Of a stretch of 64,000 nt of DNA, positions 1 to 8,751 are shown one piece after another. Source of the stretch: Methanosarcina siciliae T4/M (lineage in GTDB: Archaea; Halobacteriota; Methanosarcinia; Methanosarcinales; Methanosarcinaceae). The DNA is taken from NCBI RefSeq assembly GCF_000970085.1, contig NZ_CP009506.1, positions 4,526,001-4,590,000 of the forward strand. Reading direction: 5' to 3'. Every line of letters starts with the position of its first letter. Within the stretch, counting starts at the first letter, position 1. The notes under the pieces are model-generated. The model was not told the origin of the DNA. It saw only the letters and a program-made list of their open reading frames with translations, and searched no databases. A program made the translations under genes and the position numbers.

Positions 1-672
1 TTTGAGTTAAAAACGGATTACATAGAAGTTTCCGAAGCTTCCGGGTCAACTGTTACTCTCTATTTCGACCCTGAAAATTCCTCAGTTTCAGAAAACGAAT
101 CCACTGAAATAAATCTCGTTGCCAGCAATTTCCCTGCAGGCCTTTCAGGCTACAACCTGACCGTTGCTCTCGACGACCCGACTGTTGCCGAGATAGTCGA
201 TATAGAGTACCCTTCCTGGGCTTTGATTACTGAAAACTCTTCCCTGCCAGCGACTTCTATCTACCTGAAAGCTGTTGACGGAGAAGATGCCGTTAAGGAA
301 GGAGCAGCAGGTGTTGTGCTTGCAACTCTTAAGGTTTCTGGGAAGGAATCAGGATCAGCAAACCTTTCGATAGGAGTTGACCGTCTGGATGACGACTCCG
401 GAGACACGGTTGAGCCAGCGTTTTTAACAGGGAAAATTGAAGTAACCCTTCTTTCTCCCCTGCCGGATCAGGAATATGCCCCCAGGGACCTTGATGGAGA
501 CGGACTCTATGAAGACCTCACCGGAAACGGGGAGTTCAGCTTCGTAGATGTAGTGGCATACTTCCACAACATGGACTGGATAGAGGAAAACATGCCGGTG
601 GAGTATTTCGACTTCAACGGGAACGGAAGGATAGACTTCGATGATGTAGTAGATATGTTTGCAATGATCTGA
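1..672 (+). CDS. Cell-surface protein with cohesin-like domain and C-terminal dockerin (5' end outside window)
   Basis: The reading frame is open from base 1, so the gene starts upstream of the window and only its last 223 codons are seen. The first residues (KTDYIEVSE) match the end of a PKD domain as found in the gene at 1703. They are followed by a cohesin-like beta-sandwich (about residues 25-145 of the visible part) with the motifs SGYNLTV, EYPSW and LDDDSG. The C-terminus has two calcium-loop segments, DLDGDGLYEDLTGNGEF and FDFNGNGRIDFDDV, the duplicated-loop pattern of a type I dockerin. A dockerin binds cohesins, so this protein may attach to the cohesin-like domains of itself or its two neighbours (inference). 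It is probably an exported surface or S-layer-associated protein. A shared operon with the next gene is uncertain because a 112-bp gap with a possible TATA element separates them. Confidence 0.85.
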   Translation, partial: FELKTDYIEVSEASGSTVTLYFDPENSSVSENESTEINLVASNFPAGLSGYNLTVALDDPTVAEIVDIEYPSWALITENSSLPATSIYLKAVDGEDAVKEGAAGVVLATLKVSGKESGSANLSIGVDRLDDDSGDTVEPAFLTGKIEVTLLSPLPDQEYAPRDLDGDGLYEDLTGNGEFSFVDVVAYFHNMDWIEENMPVEYFDFNGNGRIDFDDVVDMFAMI

Positions 673-784
673 TTGAGGAGAAAAAAGGGACGAAAAAACA
701 AAGGGAATTGAGAAAAATTTTCTCATATTTCCCACTATTTTTTCCTTTCGTTTATTTGAAAAACATTTATAGTGTGGTGATTCT

Positions 785-1684
785 TTGCAAAAAAGGCCCG
801 GAGTTTTAATTTCAATAGTTTTAGCTTTTGCGATTCTTCTTTCTATCCTGATCTGTACCGGACTTGCAGAAGCTTCTCCTTCTCTTATAATAGAGCCATC
901 GAAGGAAATTTCCCTGGGGGCCGGAGAGATCTATGAGCTGTCTCTGAGTGCGGATAGCCTGCCTGAAGGACTTTCTGGTTATAATCTGACCGTGGAACTG
1001 AACGATCCCGATGTCGCTGAAATACAAGCCGTTAACTTTCCCGAGTGGGCGAGTTTGACTGATGTGTCCGAGCTTCCTGCTTCCTCCGTGAAGTTAAAAG
1101 CAGTCGACATCCAGGAAGCCGTAGATGAAGAGGCTGAAGATGTAGAACTTGCAGTCCTTACCTTAAAAGGGCTCGAAGGCGGATCTACCGGAATCACCGT
1201 CACAGTAGACAGAATGGATGACGATTCTGAAAATACGATCATCCTCGAAGGAGCGGAATATCCGAAAGAAGATGACGGAGATTCGGAAGAAGATGATGGA
1301 GATTCGGAAGAAAATACATCTGCTGATGACAATGTCAAAACTTCAGATAGTGTCAAAACTTCAGACCCCCTGAGTCAATCGGACAGTAGCTCCACGTCAG
1401 TAATACAGGAAGATCCTAATGAAACCGCGGAGGAAAGGAAAAACTCCGATGATGAAAACTCCTCCTTAAAAAAGGAGGTAGAAATCTCAAGTTCCGAAAC
1501 TTCCGATAAACAGGATAATCTCATAAACTCTGATGAGGAGGCTGATGAAAGTAAAAATGATACAGGGAACAGTACAGGAACAGGGAACAGTACAGGAAAC
1601 AGTACCCTTCCCGGGTTCGGATTCATTTATTCGATATCAGTTTTCGTTGTTTTTGTGGTAATTCACTCAAGATCAAAAAAATGA
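785..1684 (+). CDS. Secreted cohesin-like-domain protein with PGF-CTERM anchor
   Basis: 299 codons from a TTG start at 785; GGTGA (776-780) lies just upstream as a Shine-Dalgarno. The N-terminus is a signal peptide (VLISIVLAFAILLSILI, cut near LAEAS). One cohesin-like domain follows (about residues 35-155; motifs SGYNLTVEL, NFPEWASL, DRMDDDSE). Residues 160-275 are a low-complexity Glu/Asp/Ser/Thr linker with a repeated EEDDGDSE unit and a short STGTGNSTGN repeat. The end is PGFGF, a hydrophobic stretch and a basic tail (SRSKK), which fits the PGF-CTERM signal that archaeosortase processes and joins to lipid. The protein thus presents a single cohesin-like module on a flexible, probably glycosylated stalk at the cell surface. 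It is a paralogue of the flanking genes. Confidence 0.85.
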   Translation: MQKRPGVLISIVLAFAILLSILICTGLAEASPSLIIEPSKEISLGAGEIYELSLSADSLPEGLSGYNLTVELNDPDVAEIQAVNFPEWASLTDVSELPASSVKLKAVDIQEAVDEEAEDVELAVLTLKGLEGGSTGITVTVDRMDDDSENTIILEGAEYPKEDDGDSEEDDGDSEENTSADDNVKTSDSVKTSDPLSQSDSSSTSVIQEDPNETAEERKNSDDENSSLKKEVEISSSETSDKQDNLINSDEEADESKNDTGNSTGTGNSTGNSTLPGFGFIYSISVFVVFVVIHSRSKK

Positions 1685-1702
1685 GAAGATTAAAGGCATT
1701 TT

Positions 1703-4150
1703 ATGGGAAGATTTAACATGAAACTAACAAGAAAAAAGATTACAGGAAACTTACTGAGAAGTCTTGCAGTCCTTCTGTTGTTCAGCCTTGGGGCGTGTAC
1801 GGCTGCCGGTGAAGAACTCTATTTTGAGCCCCAGGAGGCTGTTTTTTCAGATACCGTCTCCGTAGCAAATCTGAGTTTCTATCTTGATCAAGCACCTTCC
1901 GGGCTTTCGGGGTACAACCTGACTCTCAGCATAAGTGACCCTTCAGTTGCCAGGATAACGGGAGTGGAGTTTCCTTCCTGGGTAAGCTTGAATAACAGTT
2001 CGAGTCTTCCGGCGGATTCGGTCCAGATCAAAGCTGTTGATCTGACAGAAAAGATAAATGCAGGAGATTCAGATGTCTCTTTAGGTACGGTAACTGTAGA
2101 ATCCCTTGCTTCCGGGGAAGCAAATCTCACCGTATCCGTTAACCGGTTGGATGATGATTCCGAAAATACGATCTCTGTCACCGTCCGGGAAGCAAAACTG
2201 ACTTCCGGAACGACTTCCAAGAACCCGATTGTTTCGATTATTCCGGCGGAATCCACTCTTTCTTCGGGCGAATCCCAGGTCTTCGAGATCAGGGCGGATA
2301 ATTTCCCAGACGGTCTTTCTGGCTATGACTTTAACCTCACCCTCGAGAATCCGGCTGTTGGAAATTTCACGGATGTGGAATATCCTTCCTGGGTTGGCCT
2401 TTCGGAAAACTCCAGTATGCCCAATACTTCGATAAAAGTAAAAGCGGTGGATACTACTGACGTTGTTAAGGCTGGTGATGAAAACGTTCTCCTGGCAAGT
2501 GCCACCTTTGTGGCCGAAACTCCGGGAGAAAGTGAAATATCTCTTACTTTCAACCGTCTGGATGACGATTCAGGCAGTAACATAAATGCCGTCACTGAAG
2601 CATCAAGTGTTAAGGTCCAGGGTTCTTCAACTCTGCCTGTCGCCAACTTCACTGCGACTCCCACTTCCGGAGATTCCCCCCTGACTGTCCAGTTCACTGA
2701 TGAGTCTGCCGGCTCGCCTACTGCCTGGGCATGGGACTTTGACAACGACGGAAACGTGGACTCCACCGAGCAGAACCCTGGCCATACTTATTCCGATGCA
2801 GGTAGCTATACCGTAAACCTAACAGTCACGAATGAAGATGGAAGCGATTCAGAGGTGAAGACTGATTATATCACAGTATCCGAATCTTCCACACCTGAAG
2901 AACCTGAACCCGTTGCTGCTTTCAATGCTGACGTAACTAATGGCACTGTACCACTCACTGTCAACTTTACTGACAAGTCTACTGAATCGCCTACTTCATG
3001 GGCCTGGGACTTTGATAATGACGGTTCGATTGACAGTACTGAACAGAACCCCTCCTATACCTATACTTCAGCCGGTACTTACACTGTCAACCTCACGGTT
3101 GCCAATGCAGAGGGAAACGATTCAGAGGTGAAGACTGACTATATTACTGCATCCGAATCTTCTACACCTACAGAACCCGTTGCTGCTTTCAATGCTGACG
3201 TAACTAATGGCACTGTACCTCTCACTGTCAACTTCACGGACCAGTCTACAGGTACGCCTACTTCATGGGCCTGGGACTTTGATAATGACGGTTCGATTGA
3301 CAGTACTGAACAGAATCCTTCATTTACCTACACGACTTCAGGAAATTATACTGTCAACCTAACAGTATCCAGTGCAGCGGGAGGTGACTCGGAAGTAAAG
3401 GCCGAATATATCACGGTAACCGACTCGTCGACTACACCAGAAGACCGGCCTGATCTCATTGTTTCATCCATCAGCCCGTCTTCCAGTATTACTGCAAACA
3501 CCTCCTGCAACATCGGTGCCACCATCAGCAACACCGGCGCAGGCGATGCCGGAGCCTTTAATGCAACTCTTTCCGTAAATGGAGCGGTTGTGGACACCCA
3601 TGCTGTATCAGGGATTGTATCGGGCAGTAGCGCTGCTGTCAATTTCTCATGGAAGCCGGTTGCTGCCGGGTATTACAGCGTTACGGTAAGTGCAGATGCG
3701 GGGGATGTAATAGCCGAATCGGACGAGACAAACAACGAGCTTGCGGATTGTATAAAGGTTGAGGAAGCTTCTTCAGGGAGCCAGAACGGGTCATCAAGTG
3801 TGTCCCTGAATGTAACCATTGTTCCGGTGATTTCTCTTGAGGTCTCTCCTTCAGCCCTGAATTTCGGGGAACTGTATCCTGGAAAAACCAGTGAACTCCA
3901 GTATCTAACCCTCAAAAACATAGGGAGCTGCGACGTAAATGTTACAGCCGTAGTCAGCGACTCCTCTGCTGGAGATCAGCTTTTCAGCCAGGGACTGATG
4001 CTGGACTCTCAGCTATGGAATAATTACTGGAAAGTAGTAGGAAAGAACAGTCAGGAAAACACTTCAGTAGCTCTAAAGGTTCCGGCTGATTATGCCGGTT
4101 CAGGGAACAAAAAAGGGACAATAACCTTCTGGGCGGAAGCAGCTGAATAA
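1703..4150 (+). CDS. Large secreted protein: two cohesin-like domains, three PKD domains, CARDB-type domain
   Basis: 815 codons. An ATG at 1718 (MKLTRKK) is an equally likely start, since neither has a clear ribosome site. The signal peptide ends in a lipobox-like LGAC, so this could be a lipoprotein. Order: cohesin-like 1 (residues about 40-170), cohesin-like 2 (175-305), three PKD domains (about 312-397, 402-487, 491-573; each with WAWDFDNDG and a TVNLTV strand), a CARDB-like domain (about 580-685, DLIVSSISPSS) and a C-terminal beta domain with many NxT/S sites. PKD repeats 2 and 3 are nearly identical in DNA, a recent internal duplication. It lies 18 bp after the previous gene and is probably co-transcribed. 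Likely a cell-envelope or adhesion protein; the ligand is unknown. Confidence 0.88.
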   Translation: MGRFNMKLTRKKITGNLLRSLAVLLLFSLGACTAAGEELYFEPQEAVFSDTVSVANLSFYLDQAPSGLSGYNLTLSISDPSVARITGVEFPSWVSLNNSSSLPADSVQIKAVDLTEKINAGDSDVSLGTVTVESLASGEANLTVSVNRLDDDSENTISVTVREAKLTSGTTSKNPIVSIIPAESTLSSGESQVFEIRADNFPDGLSGYDFNLTLENPAVGNFTDVEYPSWVGLSENSSMPNTSIKVKAVDTTDVVKAGDENVLLASATFVAETPGESEISLTFNRLDDDSGSNINAVTEASSVKVQGSSTLPVANFTATPTSGDSPLTVQFTDESAGSPTAWAWDFDNDGNVDSTEQNPGHTYSDAGSYTVNLTVTNEDGSDSEVKTDYITVSESSTPEEPEPVAAFNADVTNGTVPLTVNFTDKSTESPTSWAWDFDNDGSIDSTEQNPSYTYTSAGTYTVNLTVANAEGNDSEVKTDYITASESSTPTEPVAAFNADVTNGTVPLTVNFTDQSTGTPTSWAWDFDNDGSIDSTEQNPSFTYTTSGNYTVNLTVSSAAGGDSEVKAEYITVTDSSTTPEDRPDLIVSSISPSSSITANTSCNIGATISNTGAGDAGAFNATLSVNGAVVDTHAVSGIVSGSSAAVNFSWKPVAAGYYSVTVSADAGDVIAESDETNNELADCIKVEEASSGSQNGSSSVSLNVTIVPVISLEVSPSALNFGELYPGKTSELQYLTLKNIGSCDVNVTAVVSDSSAGDQLFSQGLMLDSQLWNNYWKVVGKNSQENTSVALKVPADYAGSGNKKGTITFWAEAAE
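2912..3423 (+). repeat. Tandem duplication of a PKD-coding unit, period 267 bp
   Basis: The segment beginning GTTGCTGCTTTCAATGCTG at 2912 recurs at 3179, exactly 267 bp (89 codons) later. The two copies differ at a limited number of sites, and the first PKD unit (2637-2911) is clearly more diverged. The in-frame period and near identity show a recent unequal-crossover expansion of the PKD array. Confidence 0.85.
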
Positions 4151-4208
4151 GGCTGTATTCTCCCATTTAAATATTTTTAAACATACTTCCAATAAACCTT
4201 CAAAAAAT

Positions 4209-4303
4209 CCGGTTGGTCTGATGTTTCAAAAGGTCCGAAACCTGATCTGCCTTTATTTACTAAACTTGAAATGAGATCAGAGTCTTCCGCTCGGACCAAC
4301 CGG
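4209..4303. repeat. Nested inverted repeat, possible structured RNA or element remnant
   Basis: The arms CCGGTTGGTC (4209-4218) and GACCAACCGG (4294-4303) are perfect reverse complements. Inside them CTGATCT (4242-4248) pairs with AGATCAG (4274-4280), and TCCGA can pair with TCGGA. The fold would span 95 nt. It lies just past the end of the surface gene in otherwise non-coding DNA and has no T-run, so it is not a simple terminator. Confidence 0.5.
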
Positions 4304-4568
4304 CAACCCCATAAAAACATAGGAGGTCTTCAAAAAATTAGATAGAAAAAGCACTTACTTTTTTTACACAGCTTGATTACAGAAATCCGTATTATATGAA
4401 CTGGAAGTAAGGCATCCCTTCAGCAAAAATCCAGACGAGGTACAGAATTACCTTTTACTTAGAGCTCATTTTCAATTTTCATGAACCGTGTTTTTCATTC
4501 AACATTTTTCCGGATTATTAAATACTGTTAGTTTCTGCTTGATCACCAGAATTTTAAAGCCAAATACT

Positions 4569-5030
4569 TCAAAACCGGCTGACCCTGGGATCCAAAAAAT
4601 CCGTAAGAATAAAATGCAGAAATAACAAAATCCAGCCACGTTCTGCTTCCTTTAAATGTCCAAAAATCCTTAAACCAAAAAACTGTCTGATCATACCGCA
4701 TCTCAAATCTTCGGTCCTGGTAATTCCAAAGCCGCTGAACTCAACATCGTCAACACTTATGGTAATGCCTGAAGAGCCTGTGAAACTCAAAGCATTCAGG
4801 AAAGGACCCCTGACCTTTTAGTACAGGAGATGAACCGGCATAAGGAACATACCAGACGACACCACCTGTGAAGGCATCCAGAGCATAAAGGTGTTCCTAG
4901 ACGAAATACCCTTCATCTTCGCTTCCCGAATAAACGAGCCCATCGGCGACAGCTACCGAACGGGTCCAGCCTCCGATTACTCCATCGTCTGCTGTCTTTG
5001 AAGGAGTTGACCAGACAGGAGAACTGGTAG
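4569..5030 (-). pseudogene. Remnant of a PQQ-like beta-propeller surface protein
   Basis: Read on the minus strand from about 5025, the DNA translates as pieces of a PQQ-repeat propeller: SPVWSTPSKTADDGVIGGW, SVAVADGLVYSGSEDEGY, then a TAG stop at 4897-4899, and in the same frame LYALDAFTGGVVWYVPYAG. The motifs VYSGSEDG and YALDA-TG are typical of PQQ-like/YVTN surface proteins. Further downstream the frame decays, although a segment with SGITISVDDVEFSGFG is still readable (4569-4790). No start or signal peptide is present. It is a decayed 3' fragment. Confidence 0.6.
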
Positions 5031-5193
5031 TTCATTGAAGCAGTAGGTTTGCACGTTTGTATAGCCTCTGCACTCTCCGCAAACCTGGACAATTCATACT
5101 CTAAAAAATTAGTATAATTCAATGTTATCTATAAAGTTCAAACTTGTTACCATTTTTGTTATATTTATATCAAGTGACTCAGATAAATAGAGG

Positions 5194-5400
5194 TTGGAAG
5201 TAAAGATGTCGTCCAGTTTAACTTACATTAATCTCCTGTTAAATGATGGAGCAAAAGTTAAGCTTATGTCTTCCAATAGCATCCTGAAAAATATAAGTTT
5301 ATCTCCGCCTGAAAAATGCGGAGCATACCGCATCAAGAGCTATATGGAAGACATTGAAAATCGATGTCAACTCCACAAACCCAGAAACATCACCGTGTGA
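5194..5400 (+). CDS. Short hypothetical ORF (doubtful)
   Basis: A 68-codon frame from TTG 5194, or 65 codons from ATG 5206 with GGAAG (5196-5200) shortly before it. The product starts MSSSLTYINLLLNDGAKVKL and is Lys/Ser/Asn rich with no motif, signal or membrane segment that I recognise. It lies among gene remnants. It may be a small gene or chance. Confidence 0.25.
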   Translation: MEVKMSSSLTYINLLLNDGAKVKLMSSNSILKNISLSPPEKCGAYRIKSYMEDIENRCQLHKPRNITV

Positions 5401-5676
5401 AAAATGATTTCTTGGACTCTTCCTTGAGCATTGAAATAAATTGAACGAAGCGGAAACAAAGTAGGGGCTCTTTATGAGAGCCCCAAATCCTCCCAATTTA
5501 AAGTATTACCGTTTTTCATAACTGAAAGATGTCGTACTTACACCACATATAGCTTTCCTTTTGGAAGAATTCCTTGAAGGAATTCCAGATTATTCTGAAG
5601 TCTGACATCATCCTTTAGAGATTCCCATCTGGCTCTTTCCGAGAGCCCTGTTTGTAAAAAACAAAACGCGATTGCC
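5401..5676. other. Intergenic stretch with two strong inverted repeats
   Basis: No gene is visible. GGGGCTCT-TTATG-AGAGCCCC (5464-5484) is a perfect 8-bp hairpin without a T-run. GAATTCCTT-G-AAGGAATTC (5567-5585) is a perfect 9-bp palindrome. Both precede the truncated radical-SAM gene and could be operator or terminator elements of lost genes. Confidence 0.5.
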
Positions 5677-5885
5677 ATGTCCCGATTCGACCCTATCCTT
5701 GCTTCAAAAGCCCTCTGGCAGATAAGAATCAAAAAGCGTCCTTTTGTCCTCTCTCACGGCGTAAATGCCAAATGCAATATGCGCTGCAAGTTCTGTGAAT
5801 ACTGGAAAGAAACCGGAAAAGAACCCTCAAGAGAAGAGATCTTCAGGCTGCCCGACAACGCAAAAAAATTAGGGATCGGCGTGTA
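5677..5885 (+). pseudogene. 5' fragment of a radical-SAM protein gene
   Basis: From ATG 5677 the product begins MSRFDPILASKALWQ and contains VNAKCNMRCKFCEYW, the CX3CX2C cluster motif of radical-SAM enzymes. After LGIGVYT, near base 5885, the frame enters sequence that is clearly the antisense of the KAP NTPase gene. Only about 70 of the usual more than 300 residues remain, so the barrel is missing and the gene cannot be functional. No ribosome site is evident. The break is shared with the KAP remnant and points to one deletion or recombination event. Confidence 0.75.
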
Positions 5886-6890
5886 TACGAGGCATTTTAA
5901 AAGGAAGCTGGATGAATTTTTCAATAAATTCATACCCGAATTCAATCCCTTCGACGTCTAAGTACCCGACAACTTTTTCATTTTTAGCCGCGAGTCCTGC
6001 AGAGATAACTTTTCTATCCATTCCCAGAGAAAAATAAACTTTTGAGTCATCAGAGATCATGAGGTTAATTGCCTGCATGAGTTCTGCTGCTTTTGGAACT
6101 TCTCAGCGGTCAAGGTCATCGATAAAAACATAGACTTTCGAATCTCCGACATAGGACTTGATTATTTCATTGAAGTCGGAATGAAAGTGCTCTCTAAAAG
6201 AGAGGTGTTCCTTGTAATTCGTATTTGATTCAAGTTTTTTCAGACCAAAAGGGTCTCTAAACACATCTATGAACCACTTTTCGGTAGAAAAATAGTTCAT
6301 GAGACCCACAAGCGGAGTTAAGATCAAAACAATATTAGTGAAGTTTTTGACTAATTTTTCATTTATAAAGTATGGTAATGGCATTCCCAGATAACTCAAG
6401 ACATAAGTAATAATCAGAAACAAAAACGAAAAAATAAGTATAAAGGAAAGAATACTCCAGAAGAAGTGGACAAGGATTAAAAATTTACTTTTCAATCTAA
6501 GTTTATATCTCAGATAAAACAATTTAAGCCTTGAAAGTTGCAGGCGTTTCCATGAAAGCTGTTCCGACAGCTTATCCATAAAATTAAGCGCAAAAGAAGC
6601 CCATAATTCATCTTCTTTATCGTATTTCCAAGAATTAAACCATCCAGTAAAATATTTTGTCTCTTTCCCTGACTCATTTTTTTGCGGATTTCTTTTTCCA
6701 ATTGTTTCATGAAAGAAGATTTACCACACCCCCACTCACCCTCAATAGAAAGAGTGATTGGAGGGCGTGTACCCTCGGCGGTAAGAAATTCTGCGATAGC
6801 TTCGACGTAAGGACGGAATCCAAGTACATCTTTCTCCGTAGAAACATCATTTAAAACTTCAAACGGAGATTTCGACTTCTCATCTGCCAA
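5886..6890 (-). pseudogene. Broken KAP-family P-loop NTPase
   Basis: It starts at ATG 6890 (MADEKSKSPFEVLND). Walker A is EGEWGCGKSS. Near 6650 the frame shifts: the other frame then gives WFNSWKYDKEDELWASFAL, the typical KAP motif, followed by membrane-type segments (FLILVHFFWSILSFILIFS and a second) and Walker B VYVFIDDLDR. A TGA at about 6102 then replaces the next codon, which is likely Cys in relatives, after which EVPKAAELMQAINLMI and VYFSLGMDRKVI continue. The gene stops at the junction near 5885. One frameshift, one nonsense codon and a 3' deletion make it inactive. Intact KAP NTPases are membrane-associated ATPases, some linked to phage exclusion or defence. Confidence 0.85.
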
Positions 6891-7032
6891 AAGAATTTAG
6901 CTCCATCTTTAGTTCAATGTCCCGAATAACTTGCGCTCAAATTTTTGAGATGAAGCTGTATAAATATTTAGTGAAATATTCGGAAAGATGCAAGGAACAC
7001 AGTTTTTATTTGTGAGCCTTGCAACTTTACCT

Positions 7033-8523
7033 TTAATCCCGATATTCTGAACTTATTCCCAGAGCTCCGGCTGCAATTCTCCTGACTTCCGGGTCTATGT
7101 CATTCAGTTTATTGACAAGGACTTCGATCGCTCTTTTATCTCCGCTTTTTCCGAGAGCTTCGGCGGCACATTTTCGGACCCAGGGGTTGTCGTCTTCCAG
7201 CATATTGATAAGCGGATCTATGGCTTGAGGAGCCCGGAGGTTTCCGAGTGCATATACGGCAGTGATCCGGAGTTCGGGGTCGGGTTCTTCGAGCATCCGG
7301 AGAAGAGGAGTGAACGCCCGCCTATCCCCGAGGTTTCCGAGTGCGTATGCGGAAGCGTTTCGGACTTCAGGACTGATATCAGCCAGCATTTTGATCAGGT
7401 GGGGAACTGCCTTTTCATCCCCCAGATTTCCAAGCGCATATGCGGAATGTTTCCGAACTCCCGGGTAGGGAGAATCCAGGCCGGGGAGAATGGCATCCAG
7501 AGCTTTTTCATCCCCGATTTTCCCGAGAGCTGTCAGGACCTGTATATGAAGTTCTGTGGGAGTGCCTTTCGTTTGAGTTTCTTCCAGTTTTTTGAGAAGG
7601 GCATCCACCGCATTTCGGCTTCCCAGGTTTCCGAGAGCTTCGGTTGCAGCGGCCTGGACTTCGGGGGCTTTGTCCTCAAGCCTTTTGATGAGGGGATCAA
7701 CTACCCTTTCGTCCCCGAGCCTGGAAAGAGCCCTGACTGCCTGCAGCCTGAGTCTTTTATCTTTGTCCTCAAGGCATCCGATTAGTTCCACTACAGTATT
7801 TTCATCCCCGACCCGGCCGAGAGCTTCAACTGCAACTTCCCTGACCCGGGGATTTTTGTCGGTTAGTTTTTGCAGGAGCGAATCTGCTGCCTGTTCACTC
7901 CCCAGCTGGCCAAGAAGCTGGATCGCAGCTATTCTGACCTCAGGTTTTTCGTCTTCAAGGGCCTGGACGCAGAGCTCCATATCCCCGGAGCTGAGCTCCA
8001 TTTGTCCTGAGGAATCAGAGCTCTCAAGCTCCAGAAGGAGGTGTGAGAGGTGAGCATATTTTTCGGAGGAGGTCTTCAGCCCGGAAACATCGCTTAACAT
8101 CTCCATGGACAGATAAACGATGGCAATGAGGGAGGCTACTAACGAAAGCAGGGAAGTAAAAAGCATGAGCTCTATCTTCAATCCCGAAGGGGTATGGAGG
8201 CTGAAAATGATCAGCATCAACCCGTTGAGATATATGCTCCCGACAGCCGTGTAAGAAACGATTTTCAGAGGAGGCTTCAGCTGGTTTGCAATCGAATGGA
8301 TGCTGTCAAGGTTCCTCTGGAGGGACAGCGCAAAAATGGCGATAAACACGGCATAGACTGCAGCTATCGACTGCATCACCGCAGAGGGGACCCAGAAGTA
8401 GTTATTCATACTTTCGGTCCCGGCCCCGGAATCATTTCCGGAAAAAAGAGCGTAACTCAGAATAACCAGAATAGAAAAGAAAAATAATTCCAGTTTGTAC
8501 GTTTTAAAATCAGCTAATTTCAT
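7033..8523 (-). CDS. Membrane-anchored HEAT-repeat (PBS-lyase-type) protein
   Basis: 496 codons from ATG 8523. The N-terminal ~150 residues hold four hydrophobic segments (about residues 12-32, 42-68, 87-108, 118-142). From about residue 185 to the end there are roughly ten 31-residue HEAT-like repeats with the signature VR..A..ALG.LGD..AV..L...L.D, as in phycocyanobilin-lyase-type HEAT proteins. Such repeats form a protein-binding solenoid, here probably in the cytoplasm and tethered to the membrane. No catalytic motif is seen. The gene stands alone between the KAP remnant and a small inverted-repeat element. The binding partner is unknown. Confidence 0.9.
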   Translation of the reverse strand: MKLADFKTYKLELFFFSILVILSYALFSGNDSGAGTESMNNYFWVPSAVMQSIAAVYAVFIAIFALSLQRNLDSIHSIANQLKPPLKIVSYTAVGSIYLNGLMLIIFSLHTPSGLKIELMLFTSLLSLVASLIAIVYLSMEMLSDVSGLKTSSEKYAHLSHLLLELESSDSSGQMELSSGDMELCVQALEDEKPEVRIAAIQLLGQLGSEQAADSLLQKLTDKNPRVREVAVEALGRVGDENTVVELIGCLEDKDKRLRLQAVRALSRLGDERVVDPLIKRLEDKAPEVQAAATEALGNLGSRNAVDALLKKLEETQTKGTPTELHIQVLTALGKIGDEKALDAILPGLDSPYPGVRKHSAYALGNLGDEKAVPHLIKMLADISPEVRNASAYALGNLGDRRAFTPLLRMLEEPDPELRITAVYALGNLRAPQAIDPLINMLEDDNPWVRKCAAEALGKSGDKRAIEVLVNKLNDIDPEVRRIAAGALGISSEYRD

Positions 8524-8613
8524 ATGAACAGATAGTTTGTATTCAAATAATTATATAAAATGTTCGTTTGCATGATAAGTTCGAATAATTAATTCAGGAC
8601 AATAATAACACTA

Positions 8614-8722
8614 CTAGTACCATGAAAACTTAATTATGGATCATCAATTTAGATCAAAACAATATCATCTGATGGTAGTCACTAAAATGTATGTTCAACG
8701 TTTGGGCTTTCACGGTACTAGT
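8614..8722 (+). mobile_element. MITE-like element with ~15-bp terminal inverted repeats
   Basis: ACTAGTACCATGAAAAC (8614-8630) and the reverse complement of CTTTCACGGTACTAGT (8707-8722) agree at about 13 of 15 positions. The ~109-bp span holds a short frame from ATG 8636 (MDHQFRSKQYHLMVV) that runs straight into the right repeat, as expected for an internally deleted insertion sequence keeping only the transposase start. The transposase family cannot be named. Confidence 0.45.
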
Positions 8723-8751
8723 TATAAGACTGACAGTTCGAATTCTACCGA

